From Prolixibacteraceae bacterium (lineage in GTDB: Bacteria; Bacteroidota; Bacteroidia; Bacteroidales; Prolixibacteraceae), in contig JALNYZ010000013.1 of assembly GCA_023229575.1 (NCBI GenBank), positions 38,892 through 102,891 of the forward strand: 64,000 nt of DNA, read 5' to 3'. Positions 52,301-59,693 of this stretch are shown here, piece after piece. How positions within the stretch are numbered: the first letter of the stretch is position 1; every line of letters begins with the position of its first letter. Below the pieces are notes generated by a model, which searched no databases, was not told where the DNA came from, and saw only the letters and a list, made by a program, of their open reading frames with translations. The position numbers were made by a program, and so were the translations under genes.

Positions 52301-53119
52301 TTAATTGTATTTGGAGCAATAGGTTTTAAAACTCTTGAAGGTTTGGCTTTAGGTCAAAGTGGGCAAATTGAAATGTCAAATGAAACAATTGTCAATTTTA
52401 AAATTCCACTTCCACCAAAGGTCATACAAGAAACAATTGTTTCAGAAATAGAGATTTTAGAAACTCTAGAAAAGAATACTGTAGCGCAAGTTTCAAGCCT
52501 ACAACTAGAAATTAATAGTATAATCAAGAATACTACAGGACCTCAGATCAAACTTGAAGAAGTTACGATTAAAATAGGAAGTGGTGCTACTCCATTAGGC
52601 GGGAAAGGGGTATATGAAAATACCGGCATTAGTTTTGTGAGAAGTCAAAATATTTATGATTCCGGTTTTGTCGAAAATGGCTTAGTGTTTATAAATCAAG
52701 AACAAGCCGAGAAATTGAATAATGTTGCTGTCGAAAAAAATGATATTTTATTTAATATCACAGGGGCTTCAATAGCAAGATGTTGTCTTGTGCCGGAAAA
52801 ATATTTACCAGCAAGGGTCAATCAACATGTCTCCATAATTCGATTAAATGAGAAAGCACTACCTAAATATGTACAATTGATTTTGGTAAGTGACGAGTAT
52901 AAAAATAAATTGTTAGAAATTGGAGATGGTGCAACTTCAAGAGAAGCGATTACAAAGTCCCAGTTAGAGAATTTCAAGATTCCATTACCAAATTTGGACA
53001 CCCAAAAACAAATCGTTCAGCAAAGGGAAATGCTTGAAACCCAAATTGCTGATCTGCAAAAACAGATTGATTTGATACCTAAACAAAAAGAACAAATTTT
53101 AAAGAAATATTTGGAGTAA
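49343..53119 (+). CDS. Single-chain restriction-modification enzyme: nuclease, N6-adenine methyltransferase and specificity domains (type IIG-like)
   Basis: The 1258-residue protein combines all restriction-modification functions. The N-terminal PD-(D/E)XK nuclease has D101 in SGRLDILV and E116-C-K118 in YLMIECKTWG. A helical region and the MTase follow, with AdoMet motif I DYAAGSGHF at 439-447 and the catalytic NPPY at 557-560, typical of N6-adenine methylation. Two HsdS-like target-recognition halves come last (from about 878, VRLGNITTLIARGKSP, and from about 1068, EEVTIKIGSGATPLGG), each ending in a coiled coil. Two recognition halves suggest a bipartite target. A TTG at 49334 could add three residues; the ATG is preferred. 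Base composition is AT-rich compared with lpxB and gldFG, indicating horizontal acquisition. Confidence 0.87.
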   Translation: MPYKKLIKYLGFVPKENTSGIYQKKYAGCKDYKIEVDAETEEINYGTLINAESSTTLNFTQNENWVVLECVNRLLEKGYQPQNIVLEKTWATGHGTSGRLDILVTRNDGSSYLMIECKTWGAEFDKEQKRTEKDGGQLFTYFQQDKNADVLMLYASVFDRSEISFKNVIVKIEDDYRQTGNVKDFYERWNKLPKTNGIFENGVAPYEYQSKALTKKDLRVLRQEDSSFIFNRFLEILRHNVVSDKPNAFNKIFTLFLCKIVDENRNEDEQLHFQWIEGEDTHISFQKRLTDLYNRGMLELLEKTVTDVSDSEFDKRFKQVDDKYREEFKNILTEIRLKKNNEFAIKEVYDDESFYDNAKVVKEIVELLQVYQLRYNYRQQFLSDFFELLLTTGLKQESGQFFTPVPVARFILRSIPTIEIIERKLLEGNKNDLLPTIIDYAAGSGHFVTESMEDIQKYIDNINDVSKYSPDTKKIIKSWKESQFDWAEKYVYAIEKDYRLVKTAKVSCYLHGDGLAKVIHGDGLGDFGSSKDFKDLLKISDRTYTQDNKQFDIVVSNPPYSVSAFKGNMMDEEKAKDAFDLYSRLTDQSCEIECLFIERTKQLLKDGGIAGIILPSSILSNSGIYTQSREIIFKYFEIIAITELGNNTFMATGTNTVILFLRRRNNADWVNIRASVDKFAVNLQDVTINGFEKPVSKYVSHVWENIGFDDYLTLIQKQPNATIKKHEIFKEYDNKVKARNQQEKLYNIVAIELEKLFYFVLAYPQKIVLVKSGEKDAEKQFLGYEFSNRRGSEGIHPIQRSKTIDECTMLYDAKIFDNPEKACTYIYKTFKGEHDFEIHDDLKNNISQLNLVDLLSFDRVEFEKNISLSVKKKVEIKSKFEQVRLGNITTLIARGKSPKYGKSDVQIIKSGQARGYYEFDFSEKHFVSEEFILDERKLQRKDLLLNSSGVGTAGRVTYFDLEGDFVVDGHISILRFNQNVIIPKYALIVFGAIGFKTLEGLALGQSGQIEMSNETIVNFKIPLPPKVIQETIVSEIEILETLEKNTVAQVSSLQLEINSIIKNTTGPQIKLEEVTIKIGSGATPLGGKGVYENTGISFVRSQNIYDSGFVENGLVFINQEQAEKLNNVAVEKNDILFNITGASIARCCLVPEKYLPARVNQHVSIIRLNEKALPKYVQLILVSDEYKNKLLEIGDGATSREAITKSQLENFKIPLPNLDTQKQIVQQREMLETQIADLQKQIDLIPKQKEQILKKYLE

Positions 53120-53126
53120 TGTTTCT

Positions 53127-55562
53127 ATGTTAAGCCTCATCAAAAAAGAACTCCTTCAATTTTTCGGATCATTGATCGCCTACCTGATCCTGGCGGTCTT
53201 TGCACTGATTACCGGACTGTTCCTATGGTTCTTCGACGGAAACATGAACATTCTTACGGGAGGATATGCCTCCATCTCCTCCTTTTTTGATCTGGCGCCC
53301 TGGTTGTACCTGTTCCTAATTCCGGCCATTACCATGCGGCTTTTTTCGGAGGAGGTGCGTAGCGGTACCATGGAACTGCTGCTGACAAGACCATTGACCG
53401 TTTTTCAACTGATTGTTGCTAAATTGCTTGCCGCTTTTTTTGTTGTTTTTCTCACCCTTCTTTTGTCCCTCGTCTATTTCTACACGGTTTACCAGCTTGG
53501 AAATCCCGTTGGGGTGGTGGATGTGGCCGCAACCTTTGGAAGCTACTGCGGACTGCTTTTACTTGCACTGATATTTTTGTCGGTTGGATTGTTCACCTCT
53601 TCGCTTTCCGAAAACCAGATTGTGGCCTTCGTGCTGGCAGTTCTGCTCTCATTTTTCCTCTTCTCAGGATTTGAACTCCTTTCAGATCTGACAAACGGAG
53701 CGACCATATCTTCCTTCCTGCTTTCGATGGGAATCTCCACACATTACGAATCCATCAGCAGGGGGATGGTAGACAGCCGTGATCTCTTCTATTTTTTGAC
53801 TGTTGCCATTATCTTCCTTATTCTGACTGGTATCGCAATAAATTGGAAAAGAACGCTTATCATCATGCAGCGTAAAAGGATGGTCCCTTATCTGATTATA
53901 ATTATCGGGTTACTTATCCTTGCCAATATTAGGCTCTTTCGACTGGATTTTACTGCCGAAAAAAGATTTACACTCTCGCCTTCATCCATCAGGGTACTCG
54001 AAAAAATAGAGAACCCATTGATGGCCGAAATTTACCTGGAAGGAGAGATGCCGGTCGGATTTCGCAGGTTAAAAACAGCCATCACCGAGAAACTAAATGA
54101 CCTGCAGCAATACCGAAAAAATTCAATCTACATCCGGAAAGTGGATCCTTACAAAGAGGTCCCTGCCCAGGATCGAAAGGCCTATTTTGATCAGTTGTTT
54201 CAGCATGGGATTGTCCCTACAGATCTTAGGATCAAGACAGAACAAGGCGTCACTACAAAACTGGTATTTCCTACGGTCGTTTTGCATTATGGTGAAAGGT
54301 CTATGGTGCTGAACCTGCTCAAAAACGATCCGGCACAACCTGCCGAGGAGAATCTGAACCGTTCGATTGAGTTGCTTGAGTATGAGCTCATGAATGCGAT
54401 CAACACGCTAACCCGGGATAAGCCGATCCACGTGGCCTTTCTGGAGGGTCATCAAGAAGCTGACTCTTTGCAACTCCTCGACTTTACTTCTGCGTTATCT
54501 TCAGGTTTTGCCGTTTCCAGGGTTAACACCAACAGGCTCCTGACCAATCCCGACAGTATCAGGGTACTTATCGTGGCCAATCCGCTGTCGAAATTTGAGG
54601 AGCGCGACAAATTGGTCCTTGACCAGTACCTGATGAAAGGCGGCAGGATGATCTGGCTCGTCGATCCTGTCAAGGTGAGCCTGGATAGCCTCTCCGAAGG
54701 GATGACTACCCTGGCGCTTCCGGTAGATCTTAACCTCAGCGATCAGCTGTATCATTATGGTGTCCGACTGAACAATGACCTGATTCAGGATGCCGAATGT
54801 CTGCAAATACGGGTCAATACCGCACCGGTTGGGGCCTCGCCCCACTATTCCATGGCTCCATGGTATTTTTCACCTTTGCTTCATCCATTGCAGTCGCATC
54901 CCATCGGGAAAAATGTCAATCCGGTCTCCGCCGAATTCATCAGTTCGATCGATACAGTAGGGGAGAATCCTGATATACACAAGAAGATACTGCTAGGCTC
55001 ATCCCCCTTTTCCCGAAAGAATGAAGTGCCGGTTCTGGTCAATCTCCGAATGATTGATGTGGTTCCATCCAGAAATTTTTTCAACAAATCAAATCTGATC
55101 ACAGGGATTTTGCTGGAAGGAAAGTTTAACTCTGTTTTCAAAAACAGGATTGTCGATATGCCCGATCTTCCGGCAGGATTTAAACCGATTGTCGTGAGTA
55201 AGCCAACCCGGATGGCGGTTTTTTCGGATGGCGGGCTCATCTCAAACAAGGTTAACCGTGCCACCAATGAGCCTAAAACAGCTCCGCTGGGATACGATCG
55301 TGTCTCAAAAATCACCTGGGGAAACCGAGATTTTTTCGTCAACATGGTCCAGTACCTCAGCGACGATGCCTCCCTGATTGAGTTGCGCGGTAAATCGTGG
55401 CAACTTAGGCTTCTTGATAAAGTGAAAGTCAATGCTCAAGGCAACTTTTATCGATGGTTCAATCTGACGCTTCCGCTGGCCCTCATTCTGATTTCAGCTG
55501 TTTTATTTACCTGGAGAAGAAAGCGGTTGAACGAAAAACCAATTCTGAAAGCTGAAAAGTGA
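53127..55562 (+). CDS. gldG: GldF-GldG fusion, gliding-motility-associated ABC transporter protein
   Basis: The 811-residue inner-membrane protein joins an ABC-2 permease like GldF (about residues 1-245, with six hydrophobic segments; MLSLIKKELLQFFGSLIAYL at the start) to a GldG-like part (about 250-811: LRLFRLD-type start VPYLIIIIGLLILANIRLFR, DFTAEKRFTLSPSSIRVLEKI) with a large periplasmic region and a final membrane helix followed by a basic tail. In gliding Flavobacteria GldF and GldG are separate and work with the ATPase GldA; here they are one chain. The ATG lies only 7 bp after the restriction-modification gene, which has therefore been inserted directly upstream. Confidence 0.88.
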   Translation: MLSLIKKELLQFFGSLIAYLILAVFALITGLFLWFFDGNMNILTGGYASISSFFDLAPWLYLFLIPAITMRLFSEEVRSGTMELLLTRPLTVFQLIVAKLLAAFFVVFLTLLLSLVYFYTVYQLGNPVGVVDVAATFGSYCGLLLLALIFLSVGLFTSSLSENQIVAFVLAVLLSFFLFSGFELLSDLTNGATISSFLLSMGISTHYESISRGMVDSRDLFYFLTVAIIFLILTGIAINWKRTLIIMQRKRMVPYLIIIIGLLILANIRLFRLDFTAEKRFTLSPSSIRVLEKIENPLMAEIYLEGEMPVGFRRLKTAITEKLNDLQQYRKNSIYIRKVDPYKEVPAQDRKAYFDQLFQHGIVPTDLRIKTEQGVTTKLVFPTVVLHYGERSMVLNLLKNDPAQPAEENLNRSIELLEYELMNAINTLTRDKPIHVAFLEGHQEADSLQLLDFTSALSSGFAVSRVNTNRLLTNPDSIRVLIVANPLSKFEERDKLVLDQYLMKGGRMIWLVDPVKVSLDSLSEGMTTLALPVDLNLSDQLYHYGVRLNNDLIQDAECLQIRVNTAPVGASPHYSMAPWYFSPLLHPLQSHPIGKNVNPVSAEFISSIDTVGENPDIHKKILLGSSPFSRKNEVPVLVNLRMIDVVPSRNFFNKSNLITGILLEGKFNSVFKNRIVDMPDLPAGFKPIVVSKPTRMAVFSDGGLISNKVNRATNEPKTAPLGYDRVSKITWGNRDFFVNMVQYLSDDASLIELRGKSWQLRLLDKVKVNAQGNFYRWFNLTLPLALILISAVLFTWRRKRLNEKPILKAEK

Positions 55563-55616
55563 GTGCGAAAAAAATGTTTATCGCGAGGAGAAATCGAGTG
55601 AATGTTTGTATATTCG

Positions 55617-55624
55617 TAACTTTG
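55617..55624 (+). promoter_or_regulatory. Candidate -7 promoter box for dnaN
   Basis: TAACTTTG fits TAnnTTTG and lies 84 bp before the dnaN start in a 146-bp gap after gldFG. No -33 TTTG at the usual distance was found. Confidence 0.35.
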
Positions 55625-55708
55625 AGATCTGCCTCTGCCGTAAGGGTCAAATGCCTGGATTACACAGGGGAATAGCGTATTGTCAACAGTAACTAATTTT
55701 ATAAACAT

Positions 55709-56836
55709 ATGAAATTTGTCGTTTCAAGTACCGAGTTGCTGAAGCACCTCAATGCCATCAGCCGGGTGATCAGCAGCAAGAATACACTGCCCATACTGGA
55801 TAATTTTTTGTTTCGGTTGGAAGGAAAATCCCTTTCCATAACAGCTTCAGACCTGGAAACAACCCTCATAACCACCATGGAGCTGGATCATTCGGAAGAT
55901 GATGGTTTGGTAGCCCTGCCGGCAAAAATCCTTTTGGACACTTTGAAAGAGTTTCCTGAACAGCCGCTCTCCTTTCAGTTGGATGCGGATACGATGGGTA
56001 TGAGCATTCTTTCGGCCAATGGGAAATTCGCCATTCCCGGACAAAACGGTGAGGAATTTCCAAATCAGCCTACCCTAAATCCCGAGCACTACGCCATCAA
56101 TGTTCCGCATGACGTAATGCTGAACGGTATCAACAAAACTCTTTTCGCTACCGCGGATGATGAACTCCGTCCGGTAATGAACGGAATCAACATAGAGATT
56201 TCGCCTGTTGAGATGACCTTCGTTGCCTCTGATGCACACAAATTGGTTCGCTACAAACGCACCGATGCCAAATCAGACCATGAAGCATCGTTCATTCTTC
56301 CGAAGAAACCTGCATCCCTGCTGAAAAATCTCCTTCCAAAAGAGGATTTTGATGTAGTCCTGGAATTTGACGAGAAGAATGCGATTTTCCAATTGACGGG
56401 ATTTAGAATGGTTTGCCGGTTGGTGGAAGGGAGATATCCCGCCTACAATTCGGTAATTCCGGTTAACAACCCCAACAAACTGGTGATCGACCGCGTTGAA
56501 TTTTACAATACACTTCGACGGGTTTCTGTTTTTGCCAACCAGGCCAGTAATTTGGTCCGTTTAAAATTAACCACATCAGAACTGATCGTCTCTGCACAGG
56601 ATATCGACTTTGCCATTTCCGCGGTAGAAAAGATCAAATGTGATTTTGATGGTCAGGAGATGGAGATTGGTTTCAAATCGACCTTCCTAATTGAAATTCT
56701 CTCAAATCTAACCTCAACGGATGTGAAGATGATGCTTTCGGATCCATCCCGTGCAGGTTTGTTGCTGCCTGCCGAGCAGGAGTTTGAGCAGGAGGATGTG
56801 TTGATGCTGTTAATGCCAATGATGATAAACGCTTAA
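55709..56836 (+). CDS. dnaN: DNA polymerase III beta subunit (sliding clamp)
   Basis: The clamp encircles DNA and tethers polymerase III. The 375-residue length and three-domain pattern are normal: MKFVVSSTELLKHLNAISRVI, NTLPILDNFLF, LPAKILLDTLKEFP, FVASDAHKLVRYKR, EGRYPAYNSVIP and a C terminus with LLLPAEQ and LMLLMPMM. In Bacteroidota dnaN is often not adjacent to dnaA, as here. A terminator-like hairpin follows 18 bp after its stop. Confidence 0.96.
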   Translation: MKFVVSSTELLKHLNAISRVISSKNTLPILDNFLFRLEGKSLSITASDLETTLITTMELDHSEDDGLVALPAKILLDTLKEFPEQPLSFQLDADTMGMSILSANGKFAIPGQNGEEFPNQPTLNPEHYAINVPHDVMLNGINKTLFATADDELRPVMNGINIEISPVEMTFVASDAHKLVRYKRTDAKSDHEASFILPKKPASLLKNLLPKEDFDVVLEFDEKNAIFQLTGFRMVCRLVEGRYPAYNSVIPVNNPNKLVIDRVEFYNTLRRVSVFANQASNLVRLKLTTSELIVSAQDIDFAISAVEKIKCDFDGQEMEIGFKSTFLIEILSNLTSTDVKMMLSDPSRAGLLLPAEQEFEQEDVLMLLMPMMINA

Positions 56837-56854
56837 TTTTACCATAAAAAGTTG

Positions 56855-56889
56855 AAAAACCTGGCGGAAATCACCTGCCGGGTTTTTTT
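56855..56889 (+). terminator. Intrinsic terminator after dnaN
   Basis: AAAAACCTGGC (56855-56865) pairs with GCCGGGTTTTT (56877-56887) through one T-G wobble, followed by a run of seven T residues at 56883-56889. It lies just before the start codon of the exonuclease gene, so that gene needs readthrough or its own promoter. Confidence 0.8.
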
Positions 56890-56908
56890 GTACCGAATAC
56901 CAGCCACC

Positions 56909-57718
56909 ATGAAGCTAAATTTAAAGAATCCCCTTGTTTTTCTTGACTTGGAAACTACCGGGATCAATGTCGTAACAGACCGGATTGTGGAAATTGCCTT
57001 CTTGAAAATTTTCCCGGATGGAAAAGAGGAGGAGAAGTTGCAGCTGATCAATCCAGGTATGCCAATCCCGCCACAATCGACAGCGATACACGGCATTTCA
57101 GATGAAGATGTAAAGGATGCCCCCCTCTTCAACGAGGTGGCCAAAATCCTGGCAAATTTCATCGAGGGATGCGATCTGGCAGGTTTCAACTCCAATCGCT
57201 TCGATATTCCGTTGCTTACCGAAGAATTTCTGCGGGCTGATGTAGATCTGGACCTCAAACGAAGGAAGTTTATAGATGTCCAGACCATCTTTCACAGAAT
57301 GGAAAAGCGTACCCTGGCTGCGGCCTATAAATTTTATCTGCAGAAAGAGCTTGAAAATGCCCACAGTGCCATGATCGACACGAAAGCGACATACGAAGTT
57401 TTACAGGCCCAGCTGGAAAGATATGAAGGAGCCACCTTCGAGGAAGGGGGCAAAGTTTCTGTCCCAATTGTTAATGAAATCAGTCAGCTTTCGGCCTTCT
57501 CCTCCTTCGACCGTAACGTCGATTATGCGGGACGAATTGTCTATGATGATAAGGGTGTTGAGGTCATAAATTTCGGAAAGCATAAGGGTAAACCGGTTGA
57601 AAAAGTGCTGGCCGAAGAGCCTTCCTATTACAACTGGATGATGAACGGGGAATTTCCTTTGTACACCAAGAAGGTTTTGACAGGGATCAAACTTCGTGCG
57701 CTGAATAGAAAATTGTAA
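56909..57718 (+). CDS. DEDDh 3'-5' exonuclease with ExoX-like C-terminal domain
   Basis: The 269-residue protein has the DnaQ-like fold with all DEDDh motifs: FLDLETTG (D13, E15), the ExoII block AGFNSNRFDIPLL and the ExoIII block HSAMIDTKAT. The C-terminal part (about 205-269: VINFGKHKGKPVEKVLAEEPSYYNWMM) is of ExoX C-terminal type. It probably proofreads or trims DNA 3' ends in repair; it could also act as an epsilon-like subunit. The ATG at 56909 is chosen because homology begins there; sequence upstream is the dnaN terminator. Confidence 0.9.
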   Translation: MKLNLKNPLVFLDLETTGINVVTDRIVEIAFLKIFPDGKEEEKLQLINPGMPIPPQSTAIHGISDEDVKDAPLFNEVAKILANFIEGCDLAGFNSNRFDIPLLTEEFLRADVDLDLKRRKFIDVQTIFHRMEKRTLAAAYKFYLQKELENAHSAMIDTKATYEVLQAQLERYEGATFEEGGKVSVPIVNEISQLSAFSSFDRNVDYAGRIVYDDKGVEVINFGKHKGKPVEKVLAEEPSYYNWMMNGEFPLYTKKVLTGIKLRALNRKL

Positions 57719-57720
57719 AA

Positions 57721-57844
57721 GAGTGCCTAAAGTATTTAAAGTGCCTAGAGTGCCTAAAGTTGGGAACTCCATAAATTTGCGCTAAATCTTTTATCCGTGA
57801 GAACTTTAGGCACTTTAAATACTTTAGGCACTCTAGGCACTTTA
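57721..57844. repeat. AAAGTGCCT-unit hairpin with a one-unit arm difference
   Basis: The left arm (57721-57761, 41 nt) equals the reverse complement of the right arm (57802-57833, 32 nt) except for one extra 9-nt unit, TAGAGTGCC. The unit AAAGTGCCT recurs through both arms, and more units continue to 57844. It is the same family as the hairpin at 7360-7476. It starts 2 bp after the exonuclease stop codon and lies before the FAH-family gene. Confidence 0.8.
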
Positions 57845-57875
57845 TGTAAATTGTACAACTTAACATCATATCAAC

Positions 57876-58487
57876 ATGAAAATCATTTGCATCGGCCGCA
57901 ATTACGTCAAACATGCGCAGGAGCTGAACCATGATGTTCCGACAGAACCGGTTTTTTTTATGAAACCTGATTCCGCTCTTTGCCTCGACAACAAACCTTT
58001 TTTTCTGCCCGACTTTTCAAAAGAGATTCACCATGAAATTGAACTGGTGATTAAAATCAACCGGCTTGGGAAAAATATCGAATCCAAATTTGCCCATCGC
58101 TATTACGATGAAATAGGTTTGGGCATCGATTTTACTGCGCGGGACCTGCAACGACAACTTATTGAGAAGGGACTGCCATGGGAGAAAGCAAAGGCTTTTG
58201 ATTCTTCCGCAGTGCTAGGGAAATTCATCTTGAAAGAGGAGTTGGGCGATCTGGGGCATATCCTTTTTTCCCTAAAGAGGAATGGCGAAATTGTTCAATC
58301 CGGTGATTCGCAGCTCATGATATTTCCTTTTGATACCATTATCGAACATGTTTCGAAATATGTTACCCTGAAAATTGGTGATCTGATCTACACAGGTACA
58401 CCTGCCGGCGTTGGCCCTGTTGCCATCGGGGACCGTTTGGAAGGGTTCATCTGGGAGAAGAAGATGTTTGATATTCAGGTAAAATAG
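57876..58487 (+). CDS. Fumarylacetoacetate-hydrolase family protein
   Basis: The 203-residue cytoplasmic enzyme has the FAH fold with the metal-binding glutamates in HHEIELVIKI and the downstream D in GLGIDFTARDLQ, plus PWEKAKAFDSSAVLG and GDLIYTGTPAGVGPV. Relatives are FAHD1-like acylpyruvases and oxaloacetate decarboxylases or 2-hydroxyhepta-diene-dioate isomerases. The short length with no N-terminal extension fits the FAHD1 type. The substrate is not certain. It stands alone between two short-unit hairpins. Confidence 0.88.
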   Translation: MKIICIGRNYVKHAQELNHDVPTEPVFFMKPDSALCLDNKPFFLPDFSKEIHHEIELVIKINRLGKNIESKFAHRYYDEIGLGIDFTARDLQRQLIEKGLPWEKAKAFDSSAVLGKFILKEELGDLGHILFSLKRNGEIVQSGDSQLMIFPFDTIIEHVSKYVTLKIGDLIYTGTPAGVGPVAIGDRLEGFIWEKKMFDIQVK

Positions 58488-58524
58488 TACATGAGAAATT
58501 AGCGCGTTCATCCCAGTTAAAAGG

Positions 58525-58627
58525 TTCACGCAAAGGGCGCAAAGTAAGACGCAAAGGGAGATAAGTCAGTTTTGATGATCTAGGCCCTTTGCGTTTTTTG
58601 CGTCTTACTTTGCGCCCTTTGCGTGAA
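58525..58627. repeat. CGCAAAGG-unit hairpin with a one-unit arm difference
   Basis: The left arm (58525-58558, 34 nt) is an exact reverse complement of the right arm (58585-58627, 43 nt) apart from one additional 9-nt unit, TTTTTTGCG, in the right arm. Both arms consist of CTTTGCGnn-like units. It lies between the FAH-family gene and the 3' end of the GxxExxY gene, 6 bp from its stop codon. Related CGCAAAG motifs lie at 59028-59034 and 59039-59046, upstream of the same gene. Confidence 0.85.
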
Positions 58628-58633
58628 ATTTTA

Positions 58634-59011
58634 CTAAAGGTTATTCACAATCCTATGAATGTTATCCTTTATCGTATGACAGTTGAAATTTATGAGGAGA
58701 GCCAATTTTAGTCCGGATAGTTTCAGATATGTTAGTGTCTGTGAATAGTGAACAGAAGCGAGAGCTTCAACTGATTTTACTTCTATAATTACGCTATTCT
58801 CAACAATCAAATCAATTCGATACCCTACCTCTTGCTTTACATCTTTGTATAAAAATGGCATGGGTACTTGTTGCTTAACCTCGAAACCTTTCAATCGTAA
58901 TTCATATGCCAGTGCATTTTCATAAGCAGATTCAAGTAATCCGGGTCCAATAGTTTTATGTAGCTCAATAGCAGAACCTACGATCGCGTAAGACAATTCA
59001 TTTTCTGTCAT
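58634..59011 (-). CDS. GxxExxY protein (PD-(D/E)XK-like fold)
   Basis: The 125-residue protein has the family motif G24-x-x-E27-x-x-Y30 in GPGLLESAYENAL and then a nuclease-like core with D67 in YRIDLIVENS and E77-V-K79 in VIIEVKS. These residues match a PD-(D/E)XK active site, so DNA or RNA cleavage is possible, but the function of the family is unknown. The ATG at 59011 is preferred to a TTG seven codons upstream. The gene is enclosed by CGCAAAG-type repeats: two motifs 17-35 bp before the start and a full hairpin just after the stop. It lies on the opposite strand from the FAH-family gene. Confidence 0.88.
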   Translation of the reverse strand: MTENELSYAIVGSAIELHKTIGPGLLESAYENALAYELRLKGFEVKQQVPMPFLYKDVKQEVGYRIDLIVENSVIIEVKSVEALASVHYSQTLTYLKLSGLKLALLINFNCHTIKDNIHRIVNNL

Positions 59012-59027
59012 TTGGAATAAATTTTCT

Positions 59028-59046
59028 CGCAAAGAAAACGCAAAGG
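59028..59046. repeat. Two CGCAAAG motifs upstream of the GxxExxY gene
   Basis: CGCAAAG at 59028-59034 and CGCAAAGG at 59039-59046 are 11 bp apart and lie 17 bp before the GxxExxY start codon. They repeat the unit of the hairpin at the other end of the gene. Confidence 0.6.
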
Positions 59047-59054
59047 TGTTATAT

Positions 59055-59693
59055 CTAAATTTGACCCCAAACCATTAGGATATCACCAACAAACCGAAAA
59101 TTGAGCGGGATATGCAGGGATCCTTCCTTTGAAGTGAAAGTTGCTGAAAAAACTCCCTCATTGGTCGTCAGAGGTTGGGCGATGCAGGCGATCTGGCTGG
59201 CGAAATCAATGTCGGGAAAGGGCACCATTTTGAATACTGCCTCTTTCGCGCACCAGCGCAGCATGACATCCTTGTTGGAAAGTTGTTCGTCAACCATGCA
59301 ATCATTCAACTCTTCAGCTGACAAAAATTTTCTGGCAGCCTTCGTTACATTTCTGGTAATCAATTCGATGTCGATGCCTGGCTGCTCTTCAGTATGCAAA
59401 TAGATTACGACACAATTGGAAGAGTGGGAGATAGAGATGTGTCCCGGCGTATTGACCAGGTATGGCTTTCCGGTAGGGTCATAGTCTATTTTTGAGTCAC
59501 CAACGACCATTTTTTGCAGAAGCAAACGCACTGCCAGCCACTCTTTTCTACGAAGATTATTTCGAAGCAACAAGTATTTGTCCAATTCTTCGGTTTCCGG
59601 ATTTAACGTTTCCAGCAACTGCTCAGCCGTCTCCTTTATCTCCCAAAAGCCAAGAAGACCTTTATCAATATGTTCGATAAACTTAATGGCCAT
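59055..59693 (-). CDS. 4'-phosphopantetheinyl transferase superfamily protein
   Basis: The enzyme transfers the phosphopantetheine arm of CoA to carrier proteins. The Sfp-type motifs are present: ISISHSSNCVVI, the magnesium-binding GIDIELITRN and the WCAKEAVFKM block. At 212 residues it matches the family. The ATG at 59693 was chosen; an ATG three codons upstream at 59702 is also possible, and both overlap the 3' end of gldD, so translation is probably coupled. It is the last gene of the unit ssb-gldE-gldD on this strand. Confidence 0.9.
   Translation of the reverse strand: MAIKFIEHIDKGLLGFWEIKETAEQLLETLNPETEELDKYLLLRNNLRRKEWLAVRLLLQKMVVGDSKIDYDPTGKPYLVNTPGHISISHSSNCVVIYLHTEEQPGIDIELITRNVTKAARKFLSAEELNDCMVDEQLSNKDVMLRWCAKEAVFKMVPFPDIDFASQIACIAQPLTTNEGVFSATFTSKEGSLHIPLNFRFVGDILMVWGQI

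Noticed and set aside
48739..53127. Insertion sequence or integrase responsible for the restriction-modification island
   Set aside because: No transposase, integrase or clear flanking direct repeats were found at the borders.
57721..58627. Simple tandem repeats or ordinary terminators
   Set aside because: The units occur as complementary arms with no T-run at the end, so neither label fits; they are listed as hairpin repeats.
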